In this document: positions 21,127-30,418 of the stretch, one piece after another
Layout of the letters: each line of letters begins with the position of its first letter
How positions within the stretch are numbered: position 1 is the stretch's first letter
Assembly (NCBI GenBank): GCA_002688435.1
Contig: NZCW01000022.1
Location: forward strand, 1 to 45,638
DNA from: Dehalococcoidales bacterium
Lineage (GTDB): Bacteria; Chloroflexota; Dehalococcoidia; Dehalococcoidales; RBG-16-60-22
DNA: 45,638 nt
Reading direction: 5' to 3'
The notes under the pieces: model-generated
Database searches by the model: none
Seen by the model: the letters and a program-made list of their open reading frames with translations, nothing else
Told to the model about the DNA's origin: nothing
Translations under genes and position numbers: made by a program

Positions 21127-21161
21127 CGCCTGACCTCCACGATTAATCTGCCAGTATCTTA

Positions 21162-21190
21162 ATACTACGCCCTATTACTGCCCCTGTCAA
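21162..21190 (-). promoter_or_regulatory. Promoter of the DUF151 gene
   Basis: On the minus strand: consensus -35 TTGACA (21190-21185), 17-base spacer, -10 TAGTAT (21167-21162). The +1 is near 21155, leaving a leader of about 29 nt with GGAGGT. Confidence 0.75.
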
Positions 21191-21220
21191 CTTAATATAG
21201 TTCACTTTAGGCTCAAAAAA

Positions 21221-21250
21221 TTAGTCATCAGAGAAGGAATATGATATAAT
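21221..21250 (+). promoter_or_regulatory. Promoter of the dgt-dnaG-rpoD block
   Basis: Perfect -10 TATAAT (21245-21250) with a weak -35 (TTAGTC, 21221-21226) at 18 bases. The +1 would be near 21257, giving a leader of about 114 nt in which I recognise no riboswitch. Confidence 0.55.
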
Positions 21251-21370
21251 GATACCATCAGCAGTGTCCCGGCATTACCAGTATCTTCCGAGCTTACGGG
21301 AAAATCGGACTAGGAGCACCATCTCAGCCCCGGTAGAAAGGCCGATAATTGAAACAGGGAGAGCCAAGAC

Positions 21371-22462
21371 TTGGTGATTAGATCGATTAATATCCGCCAG
21401 CTAAGTGAAGAAAAAGAAGAAAACCTCTCCCCTTATGCCGTGAAAAGCCGGCTATCGCCGGGTAGGCCGAGACACGAAGATCCTTGCCCGATACGCACCA
21501 CCTTCCAGCGTGACCGCGACCGTATTATCCACAGCAAAGCTTTCCGGCGCCTCAAACACAAGACGCAGGTCTTTATTGCTCCTCTCGGTGACCATTATGC
21601 CACGCGGCTTACTCATACTCTAGAGGTATCTCAAATAGCCCGCACCATATCCCGATCCCTGAACCTCAACGAGGACCTAACGGAAGCCATTGCCTTGGGC
21701 CACGACCTAGGGCATACTCCCTTCGGCCATACGGGGGAGGATATCCTCAACGAACTCTATCCCAAGGGGTTTCGGCACAACGAGCAAAGCCTAAGGGTTA
21801 TCGACCTCCTAGAAAATGACGGACAGGGACTGAATCTCAGCCAAGAGGTAAGAGACGGCATCCTAAACCATTCCAAGATGAGAGGGGACATCTCCGGAAA
21901 AGAGCGGGGGAAACCCAACACCCTAGAGGGAGAGGTATGCCAAATGGCCGATGCCATTACCTACATCAACCACGACATCGGTGATGCCGTCAGGGCTGGC
22001 ATTATCACCGAGCGCGACCTGCCTCTCTCCGCTATCAAGACACTGGGTATCTCCCATTCGCAACGCATCAACACCATGGTCGGCGATATCATTGATAACT
22101 CGTGGTCCGCCAGCGGTTATACTACAATGAATGCTGCCGTTAGTGATACCACGGGAACAGATAGACCAGTAATAAGTCTGAGCTCTCAGGTGTTGGAGGC
22201 AACCAATAATCTCCGTGAATTTCTTTTTCAGCGAGTGTATAATGTGTCCTCAGTCCGGGAGGAGGCCACCAGAGCCGGTGAAGTAATCCGCATGCTGTAC
22301 CACTACCTCAAGGAGCACGAAGCCAAGCTGCCGCCGGAATACCGCGCCTACAGTGACGAAACGGAACGGAGGGTAATGGACTATATCGCCGGTATGACCG
22401 ACCAGTACGCGCTAAGACTAGCGGACGGGTTACCCGCCGTTAAAGAGAAGATTGAACAATAA
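21371..22462 (+). CDS. dgt: Deoxyguanosinetriphosphate triphosphohydrolase-like protein (HD domain)
   Basis: 363 residues. The metal-binding HD motif is in RLTHTLEVSQIARTI...ALGHDLGHTPFGHTGED, with the FRHNEQSLRV block downstream. The family removes triphosphate from dNTPs, especially dGTP. The start is TTG at 21371 or GTG at 21374; AGGGAG lies about 9 bases before the TTG. It is followed by dnaG and rpoD on the same strand, an arrangement linking nucleotide supply to replication. Confidence 0.93.
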   Translation: MVIRSINIRQLSEEKEENLSPYAVKSRLSPGRPRHEDPCPIRTTFQRDRDRIIHSKAFRRLKHKTQVFIAPLGDHYATRLTHTLEVSQIARTISRSLNLNEDLTEAIALGHDLGHTPFGHTGEDILNELYPKGFRHNEQSLRVIDLLENDGQGLNLSQEVRDGILNHSKMRGDISGKERGKPNTLEGEVCQMADAITYINHDIGDAVRAGIITERDLPLSAIKTLGISHSQRINTMVGDIIDNSWSASGYTTMNAAVSDTTGTDRPVISLSSQVLEATNNLREFLFQRVYNVSSVREEATRAGEVIRMLYHYLKEHEAKLPPEYRAYSDETERRVMDYIAGMTDQYALRLADGLPAVKEKIEQ

Positions 22463-22556
22463 GCGCTCCTTTCCAGTGATATTTGAAAGGGTAAAACCCA
22501 GAAGAGAGAAAACAAAAGAGAGTCAAAGAAAGGTGAAACCTCTCTTACACAACTAT

Positions 22557-22600
22557 TCCCTTCCCTTATCAAAGGAAGGGGGATACGGGGGTGGGGTTAA
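22557..22600 (+). repeat. Dispersed palindromic element, copy 1
   Basis: The sequence begins CCCTTCCC, passes through TTATCAAA and returns as GGAAGGGGG, forming a hairpin. It ends with a G-rich run and GGGTTA. A close relative in the same orientation lies at 27462-27510. It occupies the dgt-dnaG gap. Confidence 0.55.
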
Positions 22601-22633
22601 ACTTAGAGAAGAAGAGGTAGTTAATAATATAAA

Positions 22634-24412
22634 ATGAGCGTCATTGGCGAGGTAAAACAGAGGACGGATATCGTAGCCGTGGTCAGCCAGTATGTCGCGC
22701 TGAAAAAAGCGGGCGGGAACCTAACCGGACTATGCCCGTTCCACAATGAGAAAAATCCTTCTTTCTTCGTCTACCTTGAGCAGCAGAGCTGGCACTGCTT
22801 CGGTTGCAATACCGGCGGCGATGTCCTTTCCTTCATCATGAAGAAAGAGAGTATGGACTTCGGGGAGGCGCTGCGCCTCCTCGCCCAGAAGGCGGGAGTC
22901 ACCCTTCCATCTCGGCCCGAGCGCGAGGAAGAGAAAAAGGGGAAAGAGAGGCTATACCAGGTTAACGAAGCCACCGCCCGGTACTTCCATGACCAGCTTC
23001 GCGACTCCCCGACCGGGGAGAAAGCGCGAAGTTATCTCGCCAGCCGCAGGTTTTCCCAAAAAACAGTCGCTGACTTTCAACTCGGCTTCAGCCTTAACCG
23101 CTGGGACGCCTTAAAGCAGCACCTGCTAGAGATAGGCTATACCGATGATGAACTGTTGACCGCGGGCCTAGTGGTAGCAACGGAAGACGGCAAAACACAC
23201 GACCGATTCCGCAACAAATTAATGTTCCCCATACGGGATAACCGAAAACACGTTATCGGTTTTGGCGCCCGGGTACTGGATGACTCGCTGCCCAAATATG
23301 TTAACTCACCGCAGACCCCTCTCTTTGACAAGAGCGGCAGCCTATACGCTATAGATCTGACCGCCACCGACATCCGCCAGCAGAACCTGGCCGTCATCGT
23401 CGAGGGCTACATAGATGTCATCACCGCCCACCAGAGTGGTTTTAACAACGTGGTGGCCTCTATGGGAACCTCGGTCACCGAAAGACAGGTCAGCTCTCTC
23501 AAAAAGCTAACTAAAAATATGACGCTGGCGTTAGACGCCGATGCCGCCGGAGAGGAAGCCATGCTGCGCGTGGTAAGCTATGAAAACATCATTGAGGGCG
23601 AGATAAAGGTTATGATTCTCCCGAAAGGGAAAGACCCCGATGACGTGATTAAAGAGGATACCGATAAATGGCGAAAACTAGCAGTAGAGGCCCTACCGAT
23701 AATGGACTACACCTTTAACATGGCTGTCGCCGAGCTCGATCTGGCCACGGCCAGAGACAAGTCTCTGGCCGTGGCCAAGCTCTTACCCACCATTGCCGAG
23801 ATGAAAGACGCCGTACGCCAGATCCACTACCTGCAAAAGCTGGCTCGGCTGGTCAATATCAGTGAACGTACCATTGAAGCCGAGCTAAACCGCATCAAGC
23901 GCATCCCGGAAAGACGTCGGATCCGAACGCCAGAACCGCAAACGGTTATCTCCACCCCACGCCCTCTTCTGTCCAGCCGTCTGGAGGAAAACTGCCTAGC
24001 TTTACTCTTACAACATCCTGAGCTTAAGAAAAGTGATAAAAAGTTAGCCCTTGAATATTTTAAAAGTAGTGAAAACCGGGAAATATTTATGGCTTGGCAG
24101 CAGTCCGCAGGGCTACCCGCGATAAGGAAAAAACTAGATGCCTCTATTCATGAGCATCTTGATTCCCTGATAAACCACAGCTTGCCGTCCGATCGGAAAG
24201 AGCAAAGATATACTGAATACGTCCAGCGGTTAAAGGAAAACCATCTGAAAAACCTAGAAGCGGAAAGGGCCGAGATATTCGCCCTTGAAGCCGCGTCAAG
24301 AGGTACCGGTGCTGACTTGACCAAGCTTGAAAAAGAAGGGATTGAACCCAGTATCCAGCTGAAAGAGGTTTTTACCCAGAAAGGCCAGAAGTGGTCAGAG
24401 CCAAGGAGGTAA
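22634..24412 (+). CDS. dnaG: DNA primase
   Basis: 592 residues. The N-terminal CHC2 zinc finger is complete (CPFH...CFGC, near residues 34-62). The catalytic core follows, with a TOPRIM domain at ~255-340 (VIVEGYIDVITAHQSG; LALDADAAGEEAM). The C-terminal helical region should bind the replicative helicase. It makes RNA primers at the replication fork. No strong ribosome binding site is seen close to the ATG: GAGG lies about 17 bases upstream. The stop precedes rpoD by 3 bases. Confidence 0.96.
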   Translation: MSVIGEVKQRTDIVAVVSQYVALKKAGGNLTGLCPFHNEKNPSFFVYLEQQSWHCFGCNTGGDVLSFIMKKESMDFGEALRLLAQKAGVTLPSRPEREEEKKGKERLYQVNEATARYFHDQLRDSPTGEKARSYLASRRFSQKTVADFQLGFSLNRWDALKQHLLEIGYTDDELLTAGLVVATEDGKTHDRFRNKLMFPIRDNRKHVIGFGARVLDDSLPKYVNSPQTPLFDKSGSLYAIDLTATDIRQQNLAVIVEGYIDVITAHQSGFNNVVASMGTSVTERQVSSLKKLTKNMTLALDADAAGEEAMLRVVSYENIIEGEIKVMILPKGKDPDDVIKEDTDKWRKLAVEALPIMDYTFNMAVAELDLATARDKSLAVAKLLPTIAEMKDAVRQIHYLQKLARLVNISERTIEAELNRIKRIPERRRIRTPEPQTVISTPRPLLSSRLEENCLALLLQHPELKKSDKKLALEYFKSSENREIFMAWQQSAGLPAIRKKLDASIHEHLDSLINHSLPSDRKEQRYTEYVQRLKENHLKNLEAERAEIFALEAASRGTGADLTKLEKEGIEPSIQLKEVFTQKGQKWSEPRR

Positions 24413-24415
24413 GGT

Positions 24416-25879
24416 ATGAGCCCAGGAAAAGAAAAGAACAATTCGCAGCTACTTCCCCGGGATAATGATGAGGAATCGGAGCATAAAGTGGTCACCGGAT
24501 CAGGCGAGCCATTACATACGCCAAAGCGTCTCAAGATTGAGAACCCCGCATCGATAAGACTCCAACCTGAAACACCAGCAGAAGCACTAGTCGACCAAGG
24601 CATAACCGACGACCCGGTGCGTATCTACCTTCATGAGATTGGCCGGGTGAACCTCCTCACCGCCGCGGACGAGAAGGTCCTGGCCCAGAAGATAGAGGCC
24701 GGTGGACGCATCCACAAGATAAGAGATCAATATCTGCATCGATACGGCAGCGCTCCTTCCATCACCGACATCATACTTACTCTAATTGAAGAAACATGCC
24801 ATATCCTGACTACTACCCAGCCTCTCCAAGAGCAACTCGGCCTACCTCCCGCCACTAGCTTTAAAGAGAGTATCTCTGATGCCAGATTGAAGGTCATCCT
24901 CAATAATATGCTGAAGCAACAACTGGCCCGTGATGCCACCCTCCCAACTAATGAGTCCACAATAGAAATGGAGCACCTCCTCATCAAGCTAACTCTAAAC
25001 AGCCAGCTGTTACCGAAGGAAGTCCTTAGCGCTATCGACGATAATGCCTCGCCGACTGACGTCGAGAAACTGGTAATCGATAGCTCCTTTAGCAATTCGG
25101 TCCTGGTCCACGAAAAACGACTCGAGACCTACCTGAAAACTATTGAGTATGAAGCCAAAAAGGCGGTAAAGCATCTCATTGAAGCCAACCTCCGCCTAGT
25201 AGTCAGTGTCGCCAAGAAGCATATCGGACGAGGCATGTCCCTGCTTGACCTCATTCAGGAGGGGAATATCGGCCTGATGAGAGCGGTGGAGAAATTTGAC
25301 TACCACAAAGGCTATAAATTCAGCACCTACGCCACCTGGTGGATACGCCAGGCGCTTACCCGAGCAATAGCAGACCAAGCCCGCACCATTCGCATTCCGG
25401 TCCATATGGTGGAGACCATTAACCGACTGCTGAAAACCAGCCGGAAGCTCGCCCAAGAATACGGACGGGAACCGACCTCTACTGAAATCGCTAAGGAAAT
25501 GGAGATATCTTCGGAGAAAGTCAGAGAGATAGTCAAAGTCTCGCAACTGCCGATATCACTGGAATCACCTATCGGTGAAGAGGAAGACAGCCCACTGGGT
25601 AATTCCATAGAAGACCGGAACGTCCTGCCGCCGGTTGACGCCGCCTCTAAGCAGCTCCTGAAAGAGCAAATCGAGGACGTGCTGAATACCCTGACCTCCC
25701 GCGAGCAGCGGGTGCTCCAGCTCAGATTCGGCCTTGAGGACGGACGGAGCCGCACGCTGGAGGAAGTAGGCAAGGAATTCGATGTCACTAGGGAGCGGAT
25801 TCGCCAGATTGAAGCCAAGGCGCTGCGCAAGCTGCGCCATCCCAGCCGAAGCCGAAAACTAAAAGATTACTTGGAGTAA
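24416..25879 (+). CDS. rpoD: RNA polymerase sigma factor, RpoD/SigA group 1
   Basis: 487 residues. Region 1.2 ([19 protein letters not shown]) is near residue 65. A spacer of ~140 residues follows. Region 2 has [28 protein letters not shown] and the -10-reading [20 protein letters not shown]. Region 4 has [18 protein letters not shown] and the helix-turn-helix [30 protein letters not shown]. The GGAGGT ribosome binding site lies in the end of dnaG. This matches the TTGACA/TATAAT promoters seen across the window. Confidence 0.97.
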   Translation: MSPGKEKNNSQLLPRDNDEESEHKVVTGSGEPLHTPKRLKIENPASIRLQPETPAEALVDQGITDDPVRIYLHEIGRVNLLTAADEKVLAQKIEAGGRIHKIRDQYLHRYGSAPSITDIILTLIEETCHILTTTQPLQEQLGLPPATSFKESISDARLKVILNNMLKQQLARDATLPTNESTIEMEHLLIKLTLNSQLLPKEVLSAIDDNASPTDVEKLVIDSSFSNSVLVHEKRLETYLKTIEYEAKKAVKHLIEANLRLVVSVAKKHIGRGMSLLDLIQEGNIGLMRAVEKFDYHKGYKFSTYATWWIRQALTRAIADQARTIRIPVHMVETINRLLKTSRKLAQEYGREPTSTEIAKEMEISSEKVREIVKVSQLPISLESPIGEEEDSPLGNSIEDRNVLPPVDAASKQLLKEQIEDVLNTLTSREQRVLQLRFGLEDGRSRTLEEVGKEFDVTRERIRQIEAKALRKLRHPSRSRKLKDYLE

Positions 25880-25893
25880 AGAAAGAGTAGAGA

Positions 25894-27237
25894 CTACCGA
25901 AATATCCCCATCAGGTTCCGGGGCAGTTTACCTCGGGGCAGTTTACCTCGGGTCCCCATCTTCAGCAGCTTCTGCATCTGCTGAAACTGGTTAAGCAGCT
26001 GGTTAATATCCTGCGGCTTTAGCCCACTACCTCGGGCAATGCGCCGCCGTCGGCCGCCGCCAATAATGTTCGGGTTATGCCTCTCCTCAGAGGTCATGGA
26101 AAGTATAATCGCCTCGACCTTCTTCATCTGTTTTTCTTCAATTCCCTCGGGCAGCTGTCCGGCCAACTTAGACATACCGGGCAGCATCTCCACCAACTGC
26201 GCTACCGGCCCCATCTTTTTAATCGACCTCAGCTGGGCGAGGAAGTCCGCTAGGTCAAAAGTAGCCGCCCGCACTTTTTTCTCCAGCTCACTGGCCTGCT
26301 GTTGGTCAAAGATGGCTTCGGCCTTCTCGATGAAAGCCAGCACGTCACCCATCCCCAGGATACGTGACGCCAAGCGGTCGGGATAAAAAGGCTCAAAAGC
26401 GTCCGCCTTCTCGCCTGTACCGATGAACTTAATCGGTACCCCACTCACCCACCGGATAGAGAGAGCCGCCCCACCTCGGGCGTCCCCATCCATCTTGGTC
26501 AGGATAAGTCCGGTCAGGCTTACCCGAGAGTGAAACTCCCCGGCCATACGCACCGCGTCCTGGCCGGTCATGGCGTCAACCACCAGCAGCATTTCGTCCG
26601 GCTTCAGCTCTTTCTTCATCTGGACCAGCTCGTCCATCATGGCTTCATCTATGTGGAGCCGGCCTGCCGTGTCAACGATAACCCAGGTGGCCGCCATCTC
26701 CTTAGCCTTTACGCGAGCACGGGCGCAGACGTCCCGGCCCGGCATATCCGGAGACTCGCGATAGACCGGTACATCAAGCTGCTTACCCAGCGTCACCAAT
26801 TGTTCGATGGCCGCCGGCCGGCGGTTATCAGCGGCGACCAGCAGGGGCCGCTGCCCGGTCTGCTTCAGATGACGCGCCAGCTTAGCGGCGGTGGTCGTCT
26901 TACCGCTGCCCTGCAGGCCGGTCAGCATCACCACCGATGGCGGTTGAGAAGCTGCCGTCAAGCGACCCGGCTCACCGCCGAGGACGACCACCAGTTCCTC
27001 GTTAACGATTTTGACTATCTGCTGGGCCGGAGCCAGGCTCTGCCGTACGTTAGCACCAAGAGCACGATCCCTTACTCTGGTCACAAAATCCTTGACCACC
27101 TTAAAGTTAACATCGGCTTCTAGGAGAGCCAGTCGCACCTGGCGCAGCGCCTCGTCAATATCCTTCTCGGTAAGACGACCTTTATTACCTAACAGATGGA
27201 ATACCTGGTTTAACTTATCACTGAGAACCTCAAACAC
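25894..27237 (-). CDS. ffh: Signal recognition particle protein Ffh
   Basis: 447 residues. The NG domain has G1 GLQGSGKTTTAAKLA (near residue 105), DTAGRLHIDEAMMDEL and TKMDGDARGGAALS. The methionine-rich M domain (MLPGMSKL, MTSEERHNPNII, RRRRIARGSG) binds SRP RNA and signal peptides. It targets membrane and secreted proteins. The start is GTG at 27237, exactly 6 bases after a TAGAAT -10 box, so the mRNA is predicted to be leaderless. The C-terminus carries a duplicated RGKLP unit. Confidence 0.96.
   Translation of the reverse strand: MFEVLSDKLNQVFHLLGNKGRLTEKDIDEALRQVRLALLEADVNFKVVKDFVTRVRDRALGANVRQSLAPAQQIVKIVNEELVVVLGGEPGRLTAASQPPSVVMLTGLQGSGKTTTAAKLARHLKQTGQRPLLVAADNRRPAAIEQLVTLGKQLDVPVYRESPDMPGRDVCARARVKAKEMAATWVIVDTAGRLHIDEAMMDELVQMKKELKPDEMLLVVDAMTGQDAVRMAGEFHSRVSLTGLILTKMDGDARGGAALSIRWVSGVPIKFIGTGEKADAFEPFYPDRLASRILGMGDVLAFIEKAEAIFDQQQASELEKKVRAATFDLADFLAQLRSIKKMGPVAQLVEMLPGMSKLAGQLPEGIEEKQMKKVEAIILSMTSEERHNPNIIGGGRRRRIARGSGLKPQDINQLLNQFQQMQKLLKMGTRGKLPRGKLPRNLMGIFR
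25920..25949 (-). repeat. 15-bp tandem duplication in the end of ffh
   Basis: GGGGCAGTTTACCTC (plus-strand reading) occurs twice without a gap, 25920-25934 and 25935-25949, and encodes RGKLP twice near the Ffh C-terminus. Confidence 0.95.
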
Positions 27238-27243
27238 GATTTC

Positions 27244-27272
27244 ATTCTAATCGAGATAACCTGAGCCGTCAA
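27244..27272 (-). promoter_or_regulatory. ffh promoter, predicted leaderless
   Basis: On the minus strand: -35 TTGACG (27272-27267), 17-base spacer, -10 TAGAAT (27249-27244). The expected +1 is 27237, the G of the ffh GTG start codon. The geometry is the same as at nfi. Confidence 0.8.
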
Positions 27273-27461
27273 GCAGATTGAACAAGAGCGGGGTATCCAA
27301 TTGGTTACGATAAAGGAATAACACCGACGGCATAAGGCACTTCGAAAGCCACGACTCACTACCAGACACTCTAATCCGCCAACCCGACCTTATCAAGGAC
27401 CCGTTAGAGAAATATTAATACGGATGTCAAGCGAGGCGCCAGCCCTTCTTTTCAAAACCAT

Positions 27462-27510
27462 CCCTTCTTCCCTTTGGCAAGAGGAAGGAGGACAAAGGAG
27501 GATAGGGTTA
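27462..27510 (+). repeat. Dispersed palindromic element, copy 2
   Basis: CCCTTCTTCC, then TTTGGCAAGA, then GGAAGGAGGA forms an imperfect hairpin like 22557-22600. It has the same G-rich tail ending AGGGTTA. It lies upstream of sbcC. Confidence 0.55.
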
Positions 27511-27579
27511 CCTAACAAATAATGTTTTTAATTGTGCTAAAATAAGCTTGTTGGGACTGATATATATGGAGTTTAGCTG

Positions 27580-30150
27580 ATGATTCCCCTCAGGTTAAAA
27601 CTGCATAATTTTATGTGCTACCGGGATAACGTACCTCCCCTCCACTTTGAAAGCATCCACATCGCCTGCCTCTCCGGCGACAACGGCAGCGGCAAATCCG
27701 CCCTGATTGACGCCATGACTTGGGCTTTGTGGGGACAGGCCCGGACCAGAAGCGATGATGACCTAGTTTACTCCGGGCAGGCGGAAATGGCGGTAACGTT
27801 CGATTTCACCGTCGGGTCGCAAACCTACCGCATCATCCGCAAGCGCTCCCGACCCAAACGGCGGGGAAGTGCGGGACAGTCCACCTTAGAATTCCAGCTA
27901 GCCTCCGGGAACGGCTTCCGGCCAATCACCGGCAACAGCATCGCCCAGACACAGCAGAAAATTAGTGATGAGCTGCGCATGGATTACGATACTTTCATTA
28001 ACAGTGCTTACTTACGACAGGGACACGCCGACGAGTTTACCATCAAACGTCCCGCCGAACGCAAGGAAGTGCTGGCTAATATTCTCGGGCTTTCTTTCTA
28101 CGATAAGCTCGAAGAGCAGACCAAGGCTCTGGCCCAACAGCAGGAAACCGACAGGACACCGCTGGAAAGCGCCATCAGAGACATCGAGGCAGAATTAACC
28201 CAGAAACCAACCTATGATGCGGAATTCGAAGAAGCCCGGCGCGCCCTTTCCCAGTTGGAAGAGAAAACAAAAGGAAAAGAGTCCGGACTGAATAAGCTGC
28301 GCCAAGAGAAGGAATCCTTGGGGAAAAAGAAAGCGCAGCTGAAACAGCTGGAGATAAGCTTGGTCGGCCACCAGAACAGCCTGAAAGTAATGGAGGAGCA
28401 GGCCGGCCAGCACCATTCCCGAATAAAAGAGTGTGAGAAGCTAATCACCCGGCGTACTGATATAAAAGCCGGCTATGCCCGATTCAGCCAGGCCCAGAAA
28501 TTAAACTACGAACTCGAACAAAAGTCCCGGCAGTCGGCCAAACTAGAAAGACGGAAATCACAGCTAGAAAGAACACTGAATGAGGCCAGCCAGAGTTTGG
28601 TCAGAAAGCATGCCGTAGCACAAAACCAAGTAGAAAAGCTGAAAGATGACGCGCAGCGGCTACCCCAGCTTAAAACCCAGCTGCAGCAGCTCCAGGCCCA
28701 ACTGGTCCAGCTAGCAAAACAGGAAGAGATGCTGCGCCGCAAAAAGCAGGCTGGTCAAGAATTACAGGCACAGGTCAATTTTCTGGAGTCCAGCCAGGCC
28801 CAGTTGGCACGGGAAATAGAGGAGACTGCCGGAAAAATCGCCCTCCTTTCCACCCAGACCGAAGCCAAATGCCCTCTGTGTGAAAGAGAACTTGAAGCCG
28901 GTGGTCTCAAGATCATTGAATCAAAATACACCGCTGAAAAATTAAACCGAGCCGAATCCCTGAAATCAAACCAGACCGAGCTGGTGCAAAGGAAAACAGA
29001 GTTTGAGGCGCTAGAGAGGGAAATATCACTGCTGGAAACGCAGAGAATCCAGCAGAAAATCGAGACGCAAAGTCAGGCTGGCTCCTGCCGACAAGAAATT
29101 ACCCGGGCAGAAAAGGCAGCCCGACAACTGGCCGAGGAGAAAAACCGGCTAGCGGAAATTGAACAGCACCTAGCCCAGAAAGATTTTGCCCGTAGCGAAC
29201 AAGCGGCGCTCAACGAATTGGAAAGTGAACTAGCCGGACTCGGCTATGATTCAGTACAGCACGACCAGATATGGAATGAGTTCAGGGACCTGGAGCAGTA
29301 CGAAAAGACCAATCGTGAGCTGGAATTAGCGGAACTGGATCTGGTACGGGAAAAAGAGTTAGCCACCGAGCTATCTAACGCCACCGGGAAACTGCGTCAC
29401 GCCGCAGACGTTGACCATCGGCAAAGACAGGTGCTGGCGGCGGAACTTAACCGACTACCACAGGTCATCGTCGAGATTACCCGGGTCGAGACCGAGCAGT
29501 CGGAGCTGGAAGAGCAGCAAGGAAAGGCCCAAGAAAAACTAGGAAGCGCAAAAGCTAATCTACAACGCCTAGCGGAACAAGAGGTAAAAAAGAAAGAAAA
29601 GAAAGACATGCTGTTACAGGCCTCGAGGGAAGAAAGCATTTACAAAGAACTAGCCAAGGCTTTCGGTAAAGAAGGCATACCAGCCTTGCTCATTGAAAGA
29701 GCCCTCCCGGAAATCGAGGTTGAAGCCAATAGACTACTGGGACGGATGACGGACAACCGGATGCACGTGAAGTTTGAAACGCAAAGGGAATCAAAGAAGG
29801 GAGACACCATTGAAACCTTAGACATCAATATCTCCGACGAGTTGGACCTGAGAAATTACGAGAATTTCAGCGGCGGTGAAGCTTTCCGCATCAACTTCGC
29901 CATTCGTATCGCCCTGTCCCGGCTGCTGGCCCGGCGGGCCGGGGCACCCCTCTCCATCTTAATTATTGATGAAGGTTTCGGCACTCAGGACAGCACCGGT
30001 ATTGAAAAACTGAGAGAAACGATAAACTCCATCCAAGAGGATTTCGACAAGATACTGGTCATTACCCACATCGAGGAACTCAGGGACGCCTTCCCCTCCC
30101 ACATCGATGTCATCAAAACCACCGAAGGCTCCACTCTATCGGTCAGCTAG
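27580..30150 (+). CDS. sbcC: SbcC/Rad50-type SMC ATPase
   Basis: 856 residues. The Walker A motif is GDNGSGKSALIDAMTWALWG (residues ~34-53). Two long coiled-coil arms flank a zinc hook, CPLC, at residues 431-434. The C-terminal ABC signature is NFSGGEAFRINFAIR and Walker B is LSILIIDEGFG. With SbcD/Mre11 the family opens and trims hairpins and blocked DNA ends. No sbcD-like gene is in the window. GGAG lies eight bases before the ATG. Confidence 0.93.
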   Translation: MIPLRLKLHNFMCYRDNVPPLHFESIHIACLSGDNGSGKSALIDAMTWALWGQARTRSDDDLVYSGQAEMAVTFDFTVGSQTYRIIRKRSRPKRRGSAGQSTLEFQLASGNGFRPITGNSIAQTQQKISDELRMDYDTFINSAYLRQGHADEFTIKRPAERKEVLANILGLSFYDKLEEQTKALAQQQETDRTPLESAIRDIEAELTQKPTYDAEFEEARRALSQLEEKTKGKESGLNKLRQEKESLGKKKAQLKQLEISLVGHQNSLKVMEEQAGQHHSRIKECEKLITRRTDIKAGYARFSQAQKLNYELEQKSRQSAKLERRKSQLERTLNEASQSLVRKHAVAQNQVEKLKDDAQRLPQLKTQLQQLQAQLVQLAKQEEMLRRKKQAGQELQAQVNFLESSQAQLAREIEETAGKIALLSTQTEAKCPLCERELEAGGLKIIESKYTAEKLNRAESLKSNQTELVQRKTEFEALEREISLLETQRIQQKIETQSQAGSCRQEITRAEKAARQLAEEKNRLAEIEQHLAQKDFARSEQAALNELESELAGLGYDSVQHDQIWNEFRDLEQYEKTNRELELAELDLVREKELATELSNATGKLRHAADVDHRQRQVLAAELNRLPQVIVEITRVETEQSELEEQQGKAQEKLGSAKANLQRLAEQEVKKKEKKDMLLQASREESIYKELAKAFGKEGIPALLIERALPEIEVEANRLLGRMTDNRMHVKFETQRESKKGDTIETLDINISDELDLRNYENFSGGEAFRINFAIRIALSRLLARRAGAPLSILIIDEGFGTQDSTGIEKLRETINSIQEDFDKILVITHIEELRDAFPSHIDVIKTTEGSTLSVS

Positions 30151-30418
30151 CGCGTTACCGTCCCGGTATTCCCTCTCTATTCACCCGTACCCACCCCCTT
30201 TCCGTCCGGTCTCAGCAACGAGACCAGCACCAGACCGATAACACCCGGTTATGGCATAAATTTAAGAAAACCGACTGATAACTACCGGTGATATCCTATC
30301 AGAAAAGAAACCGGCATGATAATATGACCGTAGTAAAATTTAGCTTCTCTATTCTTAATCATAGATAAAAACTGCCGTTTAAAGCTATGACACCGGATTA
30401 TTTTCCTCTGTAGCCAGG

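Larger units (their letters stand above)
27238..27579. other. 342-bp intergenic region between ffh and sbcC
   Basis: It holds the ffh promoter (27244-27272, minus) and a palindromic element (27462-27510). A possible plus-strand -10, TAAAAT, is at 27538-27543 before sbcC. The part 27273-27461 shows no gene; I looked for SRP RNA and did not see its GGAA-tetraloop helix. Confidence 0.5.

Noticed and set aside
21257-21370. Riboswitch in the dgt leader
   Set aside because: No known aptamer core or convincing stem was recognised.
27250-27579. SRP RNA gene next to ffh
   Set aside because: The conserved GGAA-loop helix with its internal bulges is not found on either strand.
30208-30225. Terminator between sbcC and uvrA
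   Set aside because: GGTCTC/GAGACC makes a short hairpin but no T run follows on either strand.
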